A stretch of 64,000 nucleotides of DNA from Lysobacter sp. cf310 (GTDB lineage Bacteria > Pseudomonadota > Gammaproteobacteria > Xanthomonadales > Xanthomonadaceae), in the NCBI RefSeq assembly GCF_900114355.1, contig NZ_FOSS01000001.1, positions 1,290,368 through 1,354,367 of the forward strand, given 5' to 3'. Positions 7,851 to 21,976 of the stretch are shown here, one piece after another. The stretch's first letter is position 1. The number at the start of each line of letters is the position of its first letter. The notes under the pieces are model-generated. The model did not search any database. It had not been told where the DNA came from and saw nothing but the letters and a program-made list of their open reading frames with translations. The position numbers were made by a program, and so were the translations under genes.

Positions 7851-8786
7851 TCAACCCTTGGGCAGGCGGAAGCTCAGGGTGCGACTGGTCGGCACGCGCT
7901 CGCCGCCGGCCTCGAAGCGCCAGCGCGAGACCGCGGCCAGCGCGGCTTCGTCGAACACGCCCGGCGGCGTCGACGACAGCAGGCGCACCGCGGTCACGCT
8001 GCCGTCGGGCTGGATCACGAACGCGATCTGCACGCTGCCTTCGATGCGGCGATTGAGCGCGCTGAGCGGATAGCGCGGCGCGGAGTCGCTGATCAGGCGC
8101 GGCAGCGGGCGCGAGACCGGTGCTGCGTTGCGCGGCGCGGGCGGCGGCGGCGCGATCGCGGCCGATTCGGGCAGCGGCGCGGGTGAAGCGGCGGCCGGCG
8201 CGGGGGCCGGCGGCGCGGCGATGGTCGCGGGCGCAGGCGCGGCCGCGATCGGCGCCGCGGGCTTGGCCGCGTTCGCGAGCGCGCGCTGCTGCGCCAGCCG
8301 CAGTTGTTCGGCCTGTTGCGCATCCAGGCGCTGGCTCTGTTCGACCTGCGCGGCGCGCGCCGCCAACAGACTCTCGCGCAGGCGCGGCAGCGCGGGCGCC
8401 TGCGCGTCCACGCGCGCGAGCAGATCCAGCATCCGTTGCGCTTCGTTCAGCTCGCCGCCGGCCAGGGCCTGTTCGCCGGCGATCAGCACATAGGGCTGCA
8501 GCTCCTGCAGGGCGTTGGCGACGATGGCGTCGCCGGGTTGCTTGTCGCGCAGGGCCAGGTAGTACTCGACCGCGTTGTCGCCGGCCGGCGCGTACATGCG
8601 CTGGCCGCGCAGGGCCTGCGCGGCCAGCATGCGCAGGCGCTGCGCATCCAGGTTGGCCAGGGCCGGGCGCGTCGGCACCGCATCCAGCGACGAGGAGGCC
8701 TGCACGCTTTGCGGCGCCTGCGCGCCGCCGCATGCGGCCAGGCACGCCAGCGCGGCGACGGCCGCACAGCTCCGAACCCACTTCAT
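7851..8786 (-). CDS. Lipoprotein with C-terminal TonB domain
   Basis: A 311-residue envelope protein. The N-terminus is a lipoprotein signal ending in CLAAC with Cys19 as the lipidation site. Residues about 25-170 are helical and Gln/Ala/Leu-rich, resembling a repeat or coiled region; residues about 170-225 are an Ala/Pro-rich linker; residues about 232-311 are a TonB C-terminal domain (PRYPLSALNRRIEGSVQIAF, IQPDGSVTAVRLLSSTPPGV, FDEAALAAVSRWRFE). Classical TonB is anchored by a transmembrane helix, so a lipoprotein anchor is unusual; it may span to outer-membrane receptors from the lipid side or act as a stress-type energy transducer. Its own promoter would lie in the 120-base gap shared with the czc operon. 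Confidence 0.82.
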   Translation of the reverse strand: MKWVRSCAAVAALACLAACGGAQAPQSVQASSSLDAVPTRPALANLDAQRLRMLAAQALRGQRMYAPAGDNAVEYYLALRDKQPGDAIVANALQELQPYVLIAGEQALAGGELNEAQRMLDLLARVDAQAPALPRLRESLLAARAAQVEQSQRLDAQQAEQLRLAQQRALANAAKPAAPIAAAPAPATIAAPPAPAPAAASPAPLPESAAIAPPPPAPRNAAPVSRPLPRLISDSAPRYPLSALNRRIEGSVQIAFVIQPDGSVTAVRLLSSTPPGVFDEAALAAVSRWRFEAGGERVPTSRTLSFRLPKG

Positions 8787-8906
8787 GGCACGCCCCCTGT
8801 AGACGAGGCGCGCAGTCTGGCCAGCGCATGTGACGCCCGTGCGGCACGCGCTGTGCCGGGTCGGCGCAATTGTGTATCGCCGCGCCGCGGCCGTACCCTA
8901 GCGCCC

Positions 8907-9278
8907 ATGTCCGGCCTGCCGCCCCTGTCGTCGATCCTGCGTTGCCTGGTGTTCGGGCTGCTCATGGTCATGGCCGTGATCCGGCCGGCGCTGGCTTTCG
9001 CCGAGGAAGCGCGCGAGATCGCGGCGATCGACGCCGCCCAGACCGAACTCAGCCTGGGCGAGCACGGCCACGACCATCCGCCCGGCCAGCCCGGCACCGC
9101 CGACGACGGCGACAATCGCTGGCACCTGAGCCACTGCTGCGGCCCGCAGGCCGCGATGCTGCCGCGTTACGAATTGCGCATGCTCGCGCTCGAAACGCGC
9201 GAGCCGGTTCCGCCGCGCGCGTTCGCCTTCGTGCCGGCGCCGCTGCCGGCACCGTTCCGTCCCCCGATCGCGGGCTGA
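8907..9278 (+). CDS. CzcI-like secreted histidine-rich protein at the head of the metal efflux operon
   Basis: A 123-residue protein with a signal peptide (hydrophobic residues about 10-30, cleavage near PALAFA). The mature part has likely metal ligands: GEHGHDHPP (His53, His55, His57) and WHLSHCCG (His73, His76, Cys77, Cys78). The end is Pro-rich. It sits 56 bases before czcC and transcribes with it. Small periplasmic His-rich proteins such as CzcI occupy this position in other czc operons, and the assignment rests on position and metal-binding pattern; I see no strong sequence match. It may sense or buffer zinc, cobalt or cadmium. Confidence 0.65.
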   Translation: MSGLPPLSSILRCLVFGLLMVMAVIRPALAFAEEAREIAAIDAAQTELSLGEHGHDHPPGQPGTADDGDNRWHLSHCCGPQAAMLPRYELRMLALETREPVPPRAFAFVPAPLPAPFRPPIAG

Positions 9279-9334
9279 GGCTTACGCCGGCATTGCCGGC
9301 CGCACCTTCCTGTCCCGATTCGGAGTACCTCCCC

Positions 9335-10656
9335 ATGCGGTTGCGTCCAGCGGCTACGGCCGTCCTGGCGGCTGCGCTGTGCTTTCCGGCACTGGCGCAG
9401 TCGTCGCCCCCTGCCCCAGTCCCCAATCCAGCCGCCGCGCCCGCGCGCCCGGCGGTGTTCACCCTCGACGATGCGCTCGCGCGCATCGATGCCTCCCACC
9501 CCGACCTGCGCCTGTTCGGCAGCCGTCGCGATGCGCTGGCGGCCGAACTCGACCGCGCCGGCCAGCGCCCGGCCCTGACCGCCGGCGCGACGCTGGAGAA
9601 CGCCTTCGGCAGCGGCGAGCTCAGCGGCCTGCGCGGCGCCGAACTGTCGCTGACCCTGGCCTCGGTGTTCGAACGCGGCGGCAAGCTCGACGCGCGACGC
9701 ACGCTCGCGCAAAGCCGCATCGACGCGCTCGCGGTCGAACGCGAAAGCCGGCGCCTGGATCTGTTGGCCGAAGCGGCGCGCCGCTACCTGAATATCGTCG
9801 CCGCGCAGCGCCAACACGCGATCGCCGAACTCGACATCGGCCAGCGCCAACGGACCGTCGCCGCGGCGCGCCAGCGCCTGCAAGCCGGCGCCTCGCCGGA
9901 ATCGGTGGTGCTGACCGCGCAGGCGGCGCTGGCGCGCGCCGAACTCGAGCGCGAACGCGCCTCGCAGCGTCGGCTCGCCGCGCGCCGGCACCTGGCGGCG
10001 CTGTGGGGCGAGCGCGATCCGGGCTTCGCCGCCGCCGCCGGCGATCCTCTGACGTTGCCGGCGATCCAGGACTTCGACGCGCTCGCCGAGCTGCTGCAGC
10101 GCAGCCCGGAGATCGCGCGCTTCGCCGACGAGGGCCGCATCCGCGAGGCGCGGCTGCAGCTCGCGCGCACCCAGGCGACGCCGGATCTGGAATGGCAGTT
10201 CGGCCTGCGCCGCCTGCAGGAGACCGGCGACCAGGCGCTGCTGGGCAGCGTGGCCCTGCCCCTGGGCGCGTCGCGTCGCGCCGCTCCCGATATCCGCGCC
10301 GCCGAAGCCGAGCTGGCGATGCTGGGGATCGAACGCGAAGCCCAGGGAATGTCGCTGTATTCGACCCTGGCCGATGCGCACGGCCGCTACCAGGTCGCCG
10401 CGCTCGAGGTGCGACGCCTCAACGACGACGTGCTGCCCAAGCTCGCGCGCGCCGAAGCCGCGGCCGAACGCGCTTACCGCGCGGGCGCCATCAGCTACCT
10501 CGAATGGGCGCAGCTGCAGTCCGAGCGCACCAATGGGCGCAAGCAGCAATTGGAGGCCGCGCTCGAAGCGCAGCGCGCCCTGATCGAAATCCAGAGGCTC
10601 ACCGGCGAGGCCTTCGTCGCCGCTCCGGCCGCCTCCACCGCACAAGGAACCGCCCC

Positions 10657-10660
<4 letters not shown>
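9335..10660 (+). CDS. czcC: Outer-membrane factor of a heavy-metal RND efflux pump (CzcC/CusC-type)
   Basis: A 441-residue TolC-family protein with a signal peptide (residues 1-21, ending ALAQ). The rest is two repeated long helical stretches rich in Ala, Arg, Glu and Leu, with FTLDDALARIDASHPDLRLF as the usual first repeat start and GLRGAELSLTLASVFERGGKL in the barrel-forming part. It forms the outer-membrane channel of the tripartite pump encoded with czcB and czcA. The TGA overlaps the GTG start of czcB (GTGA), so the two are translationally coupled. Confidence 0.9.
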
Positions 10661-15199
<4,539 letters not shown>

Positions 15200-15204
15200 T
15201 GCGA

Positions 15205-15234
15205 CGAGGCCCGCGCCGCGAAGCGCGGGCCTCG
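15205..15234 (+). terminator. Terminator-like hairpin after czcA
   Basis: Perfect 11-base arms CGAGGCCCGCG (15205-15215) and CGCGGGCCTCG (15224-15234) with an eight-base loop, beginning five bases after the czcA stop. A short ATTCG but no T-run follows. Confidence 0.6.
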
Positions 15235-15340
15235 ATTCGCGGGACGATTCCGGAAACGTTCCGCCGCAGGCGGCACCTGCGGGTGCCAGCTTGCAGCGAA
15301 CTCAAAAGCGTACGAGCGCCCTCTGCCAGATACTTACCCT

Positions 15341-15410
15341 GTGGGAGCGGCGTAAGCCGCGATGGCAATGAAGCGACGATGCGGCCGCGATCGCGGCTTA
15401 CGCCGCTCCC
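15341..15410. repeat. REP-like inverted repeat pair
   Basis: The arms GTGGGAGCGGCGTAAGCCGC (15341-15360) and ATCGCGGCTTACGCCGCTCC (from 15390) are near-perfect inverted copies that flank a 29-base spacer and belong to the same family as the repeats at 3311-3600. The pair lies in the convergent gap between czcA and the cytochrome lipoprotein gene; the rest of 15200-15443 holds only the czcA hairpin. Confidence 0.85.
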
Positions 15411-15443
15411 GCAAGAAGCGAAGCGGTTCCGGCAACCGAGCGG

Positions 15444-16013
15444 CTACGCCGCCGGACAGGGACCGCCCGCATCGGCCCAGAGTTTGAACTGGGCCACGAA
15501 CTCGTCGTGCGGCACCGGCACCGGCAGGCGGTTGCCGCCGGGCTCCCAGCCCCATAGCACCAGCTTGTCCTCGCTGACGTGCTTGAGCAAAGCGGCGAAG
15601 TCGCGGTCGCCGTTGCGCTTCTGGTCCTGGATCATTTCGCACAGCTGCTTGGGCGGCAAACCGATCCAGGCCATCTTGTGATCCGGCGGCGGCAGCTGCC
15701 AATGCGGCGCGCCCGGCGGCGCGTTCGGGCCGTAGCTGGCGGGCAGGTTCTTCTCGCCGTGGCAGGTCGCGCAGGGCAGGCCGGCCGCGCCCTTGCCTTC
15801 GGGGCCGCGTACCACGCCCATCGCATGCGGCTGGCCTTGGTCGAACTGCAGCGGCTGGTCGCCGGGGATGTGACAGTTCTGGCAGCGCGGGTGCTGGAAC
15901 ACTTTCTGCACGGTGGCGAACGCGGCCACCGCTTTCTCGCGTTGCTCGGGACTGGGTCGCGGGCCGCAGGCGGCGAGCGCGAGGACCAGGCTGCAGGTAA
16001 GCAGGATGCGCAT
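15444..16013 (-). CDS. Dihaem c-type cytochrome lipoprotein associated with isoquinoline oxidoreductase
   Basis: A 189-residue exported lipoprotein (signal ending in LALAAC, Cys16) with two haem c attachment motifs, CQNCH (Cys44-His48) and CATCH (Cys81-His85). It lies ten bases downstream of the large subunit of the molybdenum hydroxylase on the same strand, so it probably accepts electrons from that enzyme at the periplasmic face. The C-terminal part ([20 protein letters not shown] and WGWEPGGNR) is conserved-looking but of unknown role. Similar small haem proteins accompany aldehyde or isoquinoline oxidoreductases of the Tat-exported type; the pairing here is inferred from position. Confidence 0.82.
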   Translation of the reverse strand: MRILLTCSLVLALAACGPRPSPEQREKAVAAFATVQKVFQHPRCQNCHIPGDQPLQFDQGQPHAMGVVRGPEGKGAAGLPCATCHGEKNLPASYGPNAPPGAPHWQLPPPDHKMAWIGLPPKQLCEMIQDQKRNGDRDFAALLKHVSEDKLVLWGWEPGGNRLPVPVPHDEFVAQFKLWADAGGPCPAA

Positions 16014-16023
16014 GGGGTCCTCC

Positions 16024-18189
16024 TCAGGCCTTGAGCCGCAGCGGCAATTCGCGCAGGCGCTGGCCGGTCAGGGCAAACACCGCGTTGGCGACCGCCGGCG
16101 CGATCGGCGCCGTGCCCGGTTCGCCGGCACCGCCCATGCGTTCGGTGCTGGGCACGATGTGGACGTCGACCTGCGGCATCTCGTTGATGCGCAGCACCTG
16201 GTAGTCGTGATAGTTGGACTGCTGCACGCGCCCGTCCTGGAAACTCAGCGCGCTGTGCAGGGCCGCGCCCAGGCCGAAGGCGATGCCGGATTCCATCTGC
16301 GCGCGCACGCCTTCCGGGTTCACCGCCAGGCCGCAGTCGATCGCGCACACCACCCGATGCACGCGGATGGCGCCGTTCTCCACCGAGACCTCGGCGATCT
16401 GGGCCAGGAAACTGCCGAAGGATTCGTGCACCGCGACGCCGCGCCCGCGCCCTTGCGCGGCCGGCGTGCTCCAGCCGGCTTTCTCGGCGGCCAGGTTCAG
16501 CGCGGCCAGGTGACGCGGATGCGACTTGAGCAGCGCGCGCCGGTATTCGACCGGGTCCTTTTTCGCCGCATGCGCGAGCTCGTCGATCAGGCTTTCCATC
16601 ACGAAGGCGTTGTAGCTATGTCCGACCGAACGCCACCACAGCACCGGGATGCCGGTCTTGGGCGAATGCAGTTCGACGCGGTGGTCGGGGATGTCCTTCA
16701 AGTACGGCGAATCGGACACGCCCTCCACCGAGGTCGCGTCCACGCCGTTCTTGACCATCAGCGCCTCGAACGGCGTGCCGCCGATGATGGACTGGCCGAC
16801 CAGGCGATGCTGCCAGGCCACCGGATAGCCTTGTGCGTCGACCGCGATGCGCGCCTGCTGCAGGTACATCGGCCGGTAATAGCCGCCGCGCACGTCGTCC
16901 TCGCGCGACCACACCGTCTTGACCGGCTTGCCCGCGGCCTTGGCGACCTGCACCGCTTCGGACACGAAATCCGAGTTCGTGGTGGCGCGCCGGCCGAAGC
17001 CGCCGCCCAGGAACATGGTGTGGATCTGCACCTGTTCGGGCTTGAGGCCGAGGATGCCGGCGGCGGCATGCTGGTCGCCGGTCTGGAACTGGGTGCCGGT
17101 CCAGATCTCGCAGCCGTCGCCGTCGATCTTGACCGTGCAGTTCAGGGGCTCCATCGGCGCATGCGCGAGATAGGGCGTGTTGTACTCGGCGTCCAGGGTC
17201 TTGCCGGCCTTGGCCAACGCGGCGGCGGCATCGCCGGCCTGCGCGGCGACGGCGCCGGGGGTGGCGGCAAGCTTGCGGAATTCCTCGCGCAGCTGGGCGG
17301 TGTCCAGGCCCGCGTTCGGGCCCAGGTCCCATTCCACCTTGAGCGCGTCGCGGCCCTGCTTGGCCGCCCAGTAGTGATCGGCGACCACGGCCACGCCGCT
17401 GGGCACCTGGACCACGTCGCGCACGCCCGGCACGGCCTTGGCCGCCGCGGCGTCGAAGGATTTAACCTTGCCGCCGAACACCGGCGCGCGCGCGACCACC
17501 GCGGTCAGCAGGCCCTCGAACTGCACGTCCATGCCGAACTTCGCGCGGCCGGTGATCTTCTCCGGCGAATCCAGGCGCTTGGTCGGCTTGCCGATGATCT
17601 TCCAGTCCTTGGCGTCCTTGAGCGCCGGCGCGGCCTTCGGCGCCGGCAGTTTCGCGGCCTCGGCGGCGAGCTCGCCGTAGCGTGCGCGTTGCGCGCCGGC
17701 CACGACCACGCCGTTCTCGGTACGGATGTCCGCCTCGGCCACGCCGAAGCGCTGCGCGGCCGCCGCAACCAGCAGCTGGCGCGCGGTCGCGCCGGCCTGG
17801 CGGTAGCGGTCGAATTCGGACCAGGTGCTGGTGGAACCGCCGGTCATCTGCTGGCCGAACGCGGTGTGCGCGTAGGCCGGCGCGGCCGGTGCGTGTTCGA
17901 CGCGGATCTTGGACCAGTCCGCATCCAGTTCTTCGGCGACCAGCATGGCCAGGCCGGTCCACACGCCCTGGCCCATCTCCGAATGCGCGATCAGCACGGT
18001 CACGCTGTCGTCTTCGCCGATGCGCAGGAAGGCGTTGGGCACGAACGGCGCGGCGGCGCTGGCGGCGGCCTGCGCGGCCAACGCGTAGCGGCGCGCGCCG
18101 GGGATCACGAAGCCGATCACCAGTCCGCCGCCGAGGACGGCACCGGCCTTGAGGAACCGACGTCGGGAAGGCTGAGGCACAGCGTTCAC
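16024..18189 (-). CDS. iorB: Isoquinoline 1-oxidoreductase-type molybdenum hydroxylase, large subunit
   Basis: A 721-residue molybdopterin-binding subunit of the xanthine oxidase superfamily. It starts with a Tat signal, [15 protein letters not shown] followed by a hydrophobic core, so the folded enzyme is exported. Family motifs include [47 protein letters not shown] and [19 protein letters not shown] with the catalytic Glu context near the end. The enzyme hydroxylates N-heterocycles or oxidises aldehydes in relatives; the substrate here is unknown. Genes for the cytochrome lipoprotein (downstream) and the 2Fe-2S subunit (upstream, 58 bases) are on the same strand, and maturation genes xdhC and mocA are divergent next door. 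Confidence 0.92.
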   Translation of the reverse strand: MNAVPQPSRRRFLKAGAVLGGGLVIGFVIPGARRYALAAQAAASAAAPFVPNAFLRIGEDDSVTVLIAHSEMGQGVWTGLAMLVAEELDADWSKIRVEHAPAAPAYAHTAFGQQMTGGSTSTWSEFDRYRQAGATARQLLVAAAAQRFGVAEADIRTENGVVVAGAQRARYGELAAEAAKLPAPKAAPALKDAKDWKIIGKPTKRLDSPEKITGRAKFGMDVQFEGLLTAVVARAPVFGGKVKSFDAAAAKAVPGVRDVVQVPSGVAVVADHYWAAKQGRDALKVEWDLGPNAGLDTAQLREEFRKLAATPGAVAAQAGDAAAALAKAGKTLDAEYNTPYLAHAPMEPLNCTVKIDGDGCEIWTGTQFQTGDQHAAAGILGLKPEQVQIHTMFLGGGFGRRATTNSDFVSEAVQVAKAAGKPVKTVWSREDDVRGGYYRPMYLQQARIAVDAQGYPVAWQHRLVGQSIIGGTPFEALMVKNGVDATSVEGVSDSPYLKDIPDHRVELHSPKTGIPVLWWRSVGHSYNAFVMESLIDELAHAAKKDPVEYRRALLKSHPRHLAALNLAAEKAGWSTPAAQGRGRGVAVHESFGSFLAQIAEVSVENGAIRVHRVVCAIDCGLAVNPEGVRAQMESGIAFGLGAALHSALSFQDGRVQQSNYHDYQVLRINEMPQVDVHIVPSTERMGGAGEPGTAPIAPAVANAVFALTGQRLRELPLRLKA

Positions 18190-18247
18190 GGCACACCTCC
18201 GTTGCGAATGGCGAAGCTCGCGGCGGCCGCGCGGCCGCGCGCGCGAC

Positions 18248-18703
18248 TCAGGCCTTGCCGAGCCCGGCCGCGCGCTTCACCGCCGCGCGGATGCGCGGGT
18301 AGGTGCCGCAGCGGCAGATGTTGCCGGACAGGGCCTGGTCGATATCGGTGTCGGTGGGCGCGGGCACCTTGGCCAGCAAGGCCGCCGCCGACATGATCTG
18401 ACCGGACTGGCAGTAGCCGCACTGAACCACGTCCAGTTCGGCCCAGGCGCGCTGCACCGGATGGCTGCCGTCGGACGACAGGCCTTCGATGGTGAGGATC
18501 TGTTTGCCTTCCACGGTCGAAACCGGGGTCACGCAGGCGCGGCGCGGGGCGCCGTCCACGTGCACGGTGCAAGCGCCGCATTGGGCGATGCCGCAACCGA
18601 ACTTGGTGCCGGTGAGTTGCATCAGGTCGCGCAGGACCCAGAGCAGGGGCATGTCGGGTGGGGCGTCCACCTCGTGCTCGCTGCCGTTGACATGCAGTTT
18701 CAT
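18248..18703 (-). CDS. iorA: Isoquinoline 1-oxidoreductase-type small subunit (2Fe-2S)
   Basis: A 151-residue iron-sulfur subunit with two 2Fe-2S clusters: a plant-type ferredoxin domain with [15 protein letters not shown] and a later Cys, then the all-helical domain with [10 protein letters not shown] and [12 protein letters not shown]. It transfers electrons from the molybdenum centre. It has no export signal of its own and would be carried through the Tat pathway together with the large subunit. I chose the ATG at 18703 because the conserved fold starts directly with MKLHVNG and lies after a modest GAGGGATAC ribosome site. Confidence 0.94.
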   Translation of the reverse strand: MKLHVNGSEHEVDAPPDMPLLWVLRDLMQLTGTKFGCGIAQCGACTVHVDGAPRRACVTPVSTVEGKQILTIEGLSSDGSHPVQRAWAELDVVQCGYCQSGQIMSAAALLAKVPAPTDTDIDQALSGNICRCGTYPRIRAAVKRAAGLGKA

Positions 18704-18830
18704 GTATCCCTCGCGGCGGCTGGGGAAAGCCGAACATACGCCTGCCACCGTGTTTGCGCCATCCACGACCGCCGCGACCGCGCCCCTGCAAGAAGCGCGC
18801 CGCCCATGGCGGCCCCGCATTGCAGGCGTC

Positions 18831-19880
18831 ATGGCCAGACCGCATGATCGCAGCGTCGTCCGCGCTCAGGGATTCGCCGTGCCAGACGCTCCGCCCGTTG
18901 CGCCCGCCCTGCCCGCCGCCGGCGGCGTGCGCGGCACCCTCGAAGCCGCGGTGCGCGCGCAGGAACGCGGCGACCCGGCCAGCCTGGCCGTGGTCCTGGA
19001 AAGCGAGGGCTCGACCTATGTGCACCCCGGCGCGGTGGCCCTGTTCGGCGCGCGCGAGGGCCAGGTCGGCTGGCTCAGCGGCGGCTGCATCGAGCCCGAG
19101 ATCGAGGAGCTGGCCGCGACCGCGGCGCGCTACGGCCGGGTCGAGTGGATGGACATCGACACCCGCAGCGACGAGGACCTGTTCGACGGTTCGGCGATCG
19201 GCTGCCGCGGCCGCCTGCGCCTGGCCCTGCTGCCGCTGGCCGCGCTGCGCGCGCTGCCGGCGCTGGTCGACGAATGGCGGCGCGGTCACGGCGACCTGCG
19301 CCTGGACATCAACCTCAACGGCGCCATGCGCGCGCGCGTCGGCGGCGAACACCAGCCCTGGACCCTGCCGGTGGCGACGCCGTCGTGGCTGGGCCGCGGC
19401 GAAACCGCCTGGCTGCTGGAGATCGCGCGGCCGCCGTCGGTGCTGGTGTTCGGCGCCGGTCCGGAATCGGCGTCGCTGCTACCGCTGCTGCGCTCGCTGG
19501 GCTGGATCACCAGCGTGGTCGAACGGCGGCCGCGCTGGACCGCACAGGCCGCGCACGCCGACTACGCGATCGCGCGTGCGCCCGCGCAGGCGCTGGCGAG
19601 CGCGCGTCCGCACGACGCCGCGCTGGTCATGCATCATCATTTCGAACTCGACCGCGAAGCGCTGGAAGCCTTGGCGGCGAGCGAGATCGGATTCGTCGGC
19701 CTGCTCGGGCCCCACCAGCGCCGCGACGATCTGTTCCTGGTGCTGCCCGAGTCCGCGCGCGCCGTGCTGACGCCGCGCCTGCATGCGCCGATCGGGCTCA
19801 AGCTCGGCGGCGACGGCCCGGAAGCGATCGCGCTCAGCGTCGCCGCGCAGTTGCAGTCGCTGCGCCACGCGCCGGCATGA
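18831..19880 (+). CDS. xdhC: XdhC-family molybdenum cofactor insertion/sulfuration protein
   Basis: About 349 residues. The XdhC_CoxI domain starts near residue 25 ([20 protein letters not shown]) and contains [14 protein letters not shown] and [13 protein letters not shown]; a Rossmann-like XdhC_C domain follows with [19 protein letters not shown] and [15 protein letters not shown]. Such proteins protect and sulfurate the molybdenum cofactor before inserting it into xanthine-dehydrogenase-type enzymes, here presumably IorAB transcribed divergently. The start is uncertain: the ATG at 18831 has a poor ribosome site, and a GTG at 18879 would begin just before the conserved domain. The stop overlaps mocA (ATGA). 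Confidence 0.88.
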   Translation: MARPHDRSVVRAQGFAVPDAPPVAPALPAAGGVRGTLEAAVRAQERGDPASLAVVLESEGSTYVHPGAVALFGAREGQVGWLSGGCIEPEIEELAATAARYGRVEWMDIDTRSDEDLFDGSAIGCRGRLRLALLPLAALRALPALVDEWRRGHGDLRLDINLNGAMRARVGGEHQPWTLPVATPSWLGRGETAWLLEIARPPSVLVFGAGPESASLLPLLRSLGWITSVVERRPRWTAQAAHADYAIARAPAQALASARPHDAALVMHHHFELDREALEALAASEIGFVGLLGPHQRRDDLFLVLPESARAVLTPRLHAPIGLKLGGDGPEAIALSVAAQLQSLRHAPA

Positions 19881-20476
19881 GCCACGCGGCGCTGGTGCTG
19901 GCCGCGGGCGGCAGCCGCCGGCTAGGCCGCGCCAAGCAGCTGCTGTCGCGCGACGGCGAAAGCCTGATCCATCGCGCCGTGCGCCTGGCCGCGCAGACCG
20001 GGCCGCAACGCCTGCTGGTGGTATTGGGTGCGCAGGCCGCGCGCCTGCAGGCGGCGATCGAAGACCTGCCCGCCGAGCTCTGCCTCAATCCGGAGTGGCA
20101 GCACGGCCTGGCCAGCAGTCTGCAATGCGGGGCGGCGGCGCTGGCCGCCCATACCGGCGCGGTGCTGATCCTCGGTTGCGATCAACCGGCCCTGGAGCTG
20201 GAACATCTGCGAACCCTGCTCGCCGACGCGGCGCGGGCGCGCTCAGGTTGCGCGGCGACGCGGCACGGCGATGCGCCGGGGATTCCGGCCGTGGTCTCAG
20301 GCGAACTGATGGCGCAGGCGCGGGGCCTGTACGGCGACCGCGGCTTCGGCGCGCTGCTCGCGCGTCTGCCGCAGCAGGAACTGGCCTGGCTCGACGCGCC
20401 GGCCTTGCGCTGGGACATCGATGTGGAAGCCGACGTCGCGGGTGCGATCGCGGCCGGCTGGCTGGATCCCGATTAG
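19877..20476 (+). CDS. mocA: Molybdenum cofactor cytidylyltransferase (MocA/MobA-like NTP transferase)
   Basis: A 199-residue nucleotidyltransferase with the N-terminal signature LVLAAGGSRRLGRAKQLL, a GCDQP metal-binding motif, and GAPGIPAVV/GDRGFGALL-type loops of the MobA-like family. MocA adds CMP to molybdopterin to make the dinucleotide cofactor used by xanthine-oxidase-family enzymes, which fits the adjacent iorAB and xdhC. It overlaps the xdhC stop by four bases. In the usual motif LAAGxSxRMG the Met is here Leu, a conservative change. Confidence 0.9.
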   Translation: MSHAALVLAAGGSRRLGRAKQLLSRDGESLIHRAVRLAAQTGPQRLLVVLGAQAARLQAAIEDLPAELCLNPEWQHGLASSLQCGAAALAAHTGAVLILGCDQPALELEHLRTLLADAARARSGCAATRHGDAPGIPAVVSGELMAQARGLYGDRGFGALLARLPQQELAWLDAPALRWDIDVEADVAGAIAAGWLDPD

Positions 20477-20485
20477 TCGGATCGC

Positions 20486-20514
20486 GGCGCGAGCGCCTGA
20501 GAGGCGCCCGCGCC
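20486..20514 (+). terminator. Terminator-like hairpin after mocA
   Basis: A 13-position stem GGCGCG-A-GCGCCT (20486-20498) pairs with AGGCGC-C-CGCGCC (20502-20514) around a GAG loop, with one A/C mismatch, ten bases after the mocA stop. No T-run is present. Confidence 0.5.
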
Positions 20515-20563
20515 GCCCGGAGCGCTCGTCCAACGTTCCGGGCGGCACGGGCTTCACGCGGGC

Positions 20564-20779
20564 CTAGGGGACCAGCGTGCCGAACACAGCCTGCGAGCGC
20601 GCGTCGTAGATGCGCAACCACAGTCCATTGCGCGATTGTTCCGCGTAGCGCTGCGCCAGCGGCAGCACCGCTTCCAGCGCGGCTTCGGGGCTAAGGTAAT
20701 CCTGCGCCAGTTCCGCGATCGCGGTGGTCAGGGCCTTGCCGTCGTTGCCGTCACGCAGCTTCAGTTCGACGCGAAACAT
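20564..20779 (-). CDS. Hypothetical protein, 71 residues
   Basis: A small, soluble, probably mixed alpha/beta protein (FRVELKLRDGNDGKALTTAI, then helical AELAQDYLSPEAALEAVLPL, and LWLRIYDARSQAVFGTLVP at the end). I do not recognise the family. Codon use matches its neighbours and a GCAAGGAAG ribosome site precedes the ATG, so it is probably a real gene. It has its own upstream region (20780-20963) between it and the LysR gene on the same strand. Confidence 0.6.
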   Translation of the reverse strand: MFRVELKLRDGNDGKALTTAIAELAQDYLSPEAALEAVLPLAQRYAEQSRNGLWLRIYDARSQAVFGTLVP

Positions 20780-20963
20780 GGCGCTTCCTTGCTCTGAATG
20801 AGGCGTCCCCGGCCCAGCTCCGACAGTTCCTGTCTCGGCGTCCGTCTCCGTGGCGCGGCGTCCTGCCGGTGCCTAAGGCCGTGCTGTCGGGGACGTGATC
20901 AATGTGCGCTTTTTGTGAGGCAGATAACGTCATCCGAGCGCTCGATCGTTTGTAGGATTTTTC

Positions 20964-21869
20964 CTACCCCCGGCGCGCGGGCAGACCGTCCAGGCGCGGC
21001 TGCAATTCCGCGAAGCCCGCGCGCATCGCGTCCAGGAACACCTTGACCCGCGCCGTGCGGCGCAGGTCCGGATGGGTCAGCAGCCACAGGTCCGAACGCA
21101 GTTCCGGTATCGGATCGCCGACCCGCACCAGGCGCGCGTCGCCGTCGCACAGATGGCAGGGCAGCACCGCCATGCCTATCCCCGCCGCGGCCGCGTCGCG
21201 CAGCGCGAGCAGGCTGTTGCTGCGCAGCACCGCGGTCTCGTGATAACCGCGCTTGATCCCCCACTGCGCCATCGCGATATGCGACAGGCTGTCGTCCGGC
21301 ACCACCCAGTCCTGCTCGCCCAGGTCCGCGCCCGCGCGCAGTTTGAATTTGCGCGGCCGGTACACCGCCGCGGCGATGGTCGCGATCTTGCGCCCGATCA
21401 GACTGTCCGGCGGTTGCCCGCCCGGCCGCACCGCCACGTCGGCTTCGCGCCGGCTCAGGTCGCGGGTGGCGTTGTCGGCGGTCAGCTCCAGCACGATGCG
21501 CGGATAGGCCTGACGGAAGCGCGCCAGCAACGGCGGCATCAGGCCGCTCAGCAGCGCCTCGGCCGTGGTCACGCGCAGGCTCCCGGCCGGGCGCGCGTCC
21601 AGGCCCGACAGCCGACGCTCGGTGGCCTCGATGCGCTGCTCGATCTCGGCCGCGACCGCGATCACCTCCTCGCCGGTAACGGTCGCCGCATAGCCTTCGC
21701 GCGCGCGTTCGAACAGGCGCGCGCCGAGCTTGCGCTCGATCTCGTTGATGCGCCGGAACACCGTGGGGTGGCTCACGCCCAGGCGTTTGGACGCGCCGTT
21801 GAGCGAACCGGCGCGGCCGACGGCGAGGATGAAACGGTAGTCGTCCCAGGACAGACGTTGTTCATTCAT
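20964..21869 (-). CDS. LysR-family transcriptional regulator
   Basis: A 301-residue regulator: an N-terminal winged helix (WDDYRFILAVGRAGSLNGAS, KRLGVSHPTVFRRINEIERK, LGARLFER) and a C-terminal effector domain (SLRVTTAEALLSGLMPPLL to the end). It is divergent from a carboxymuconolactone-decarboxylase-like gene at 21977, the usual arrangement of a LysR regulator and its target. I chose ATG 21869 (MNEQRLSWDDY); an upstream in-frame ATG at 21917 would add 16 residues without family support and would run over the palindrome in the intergenic region. Confidence 0.92.
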   Translation of the reverse strand: MNEQRLSWDDYRFILAVGRAGSLNGASKRLGVSHPTVFRRINEIERKLGARLFERAREGYAATVTGEEVIAVAAEIEQRIEATERRLSGLDARPAGSLRVTTAEALLSGLMPPLLARFRQAYPRIVLELTADNATRDLSRREADVAVRPGGQPPDSLIGRKIATIAAAVYRPRKFKLRAGADLGEQDWVVPDDSLSHIAMAQWGIKRGYHETAVLRSNSLLALRDAAAAGIGMAVLPCHLCDGDARLVRVGDPIPELRSDLWLLTHPDLRRTARVKVFLDAMRAGFAELQPRLDGLPARRG

Positions 21870-21883
21870 GCAATCACCGCTTG

Positions 21884-21899
21884 CATTCGTATCGGAATG
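21884..21899. promoter_or_regulatory. Candidate LysR operator palindrome
   Basis: CATTC (21884-21888) and GAATG (21895-21899) form an inverted repeat around GTATCG, just upstream of the LysR start and 78 bases from the divergent AhpD-like gene. The size and place suit an autoregulatory LysR site. This is a pattern observation only. Confidence 0.4.
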
Positions 21900-21976
21900 T
21901 ATTTCACCGATGAACATCCTAACCTGCTCCGCAGACGCCCGGCACGGGCGCCGCCCTTCCCTACCGGAGCACGCAT

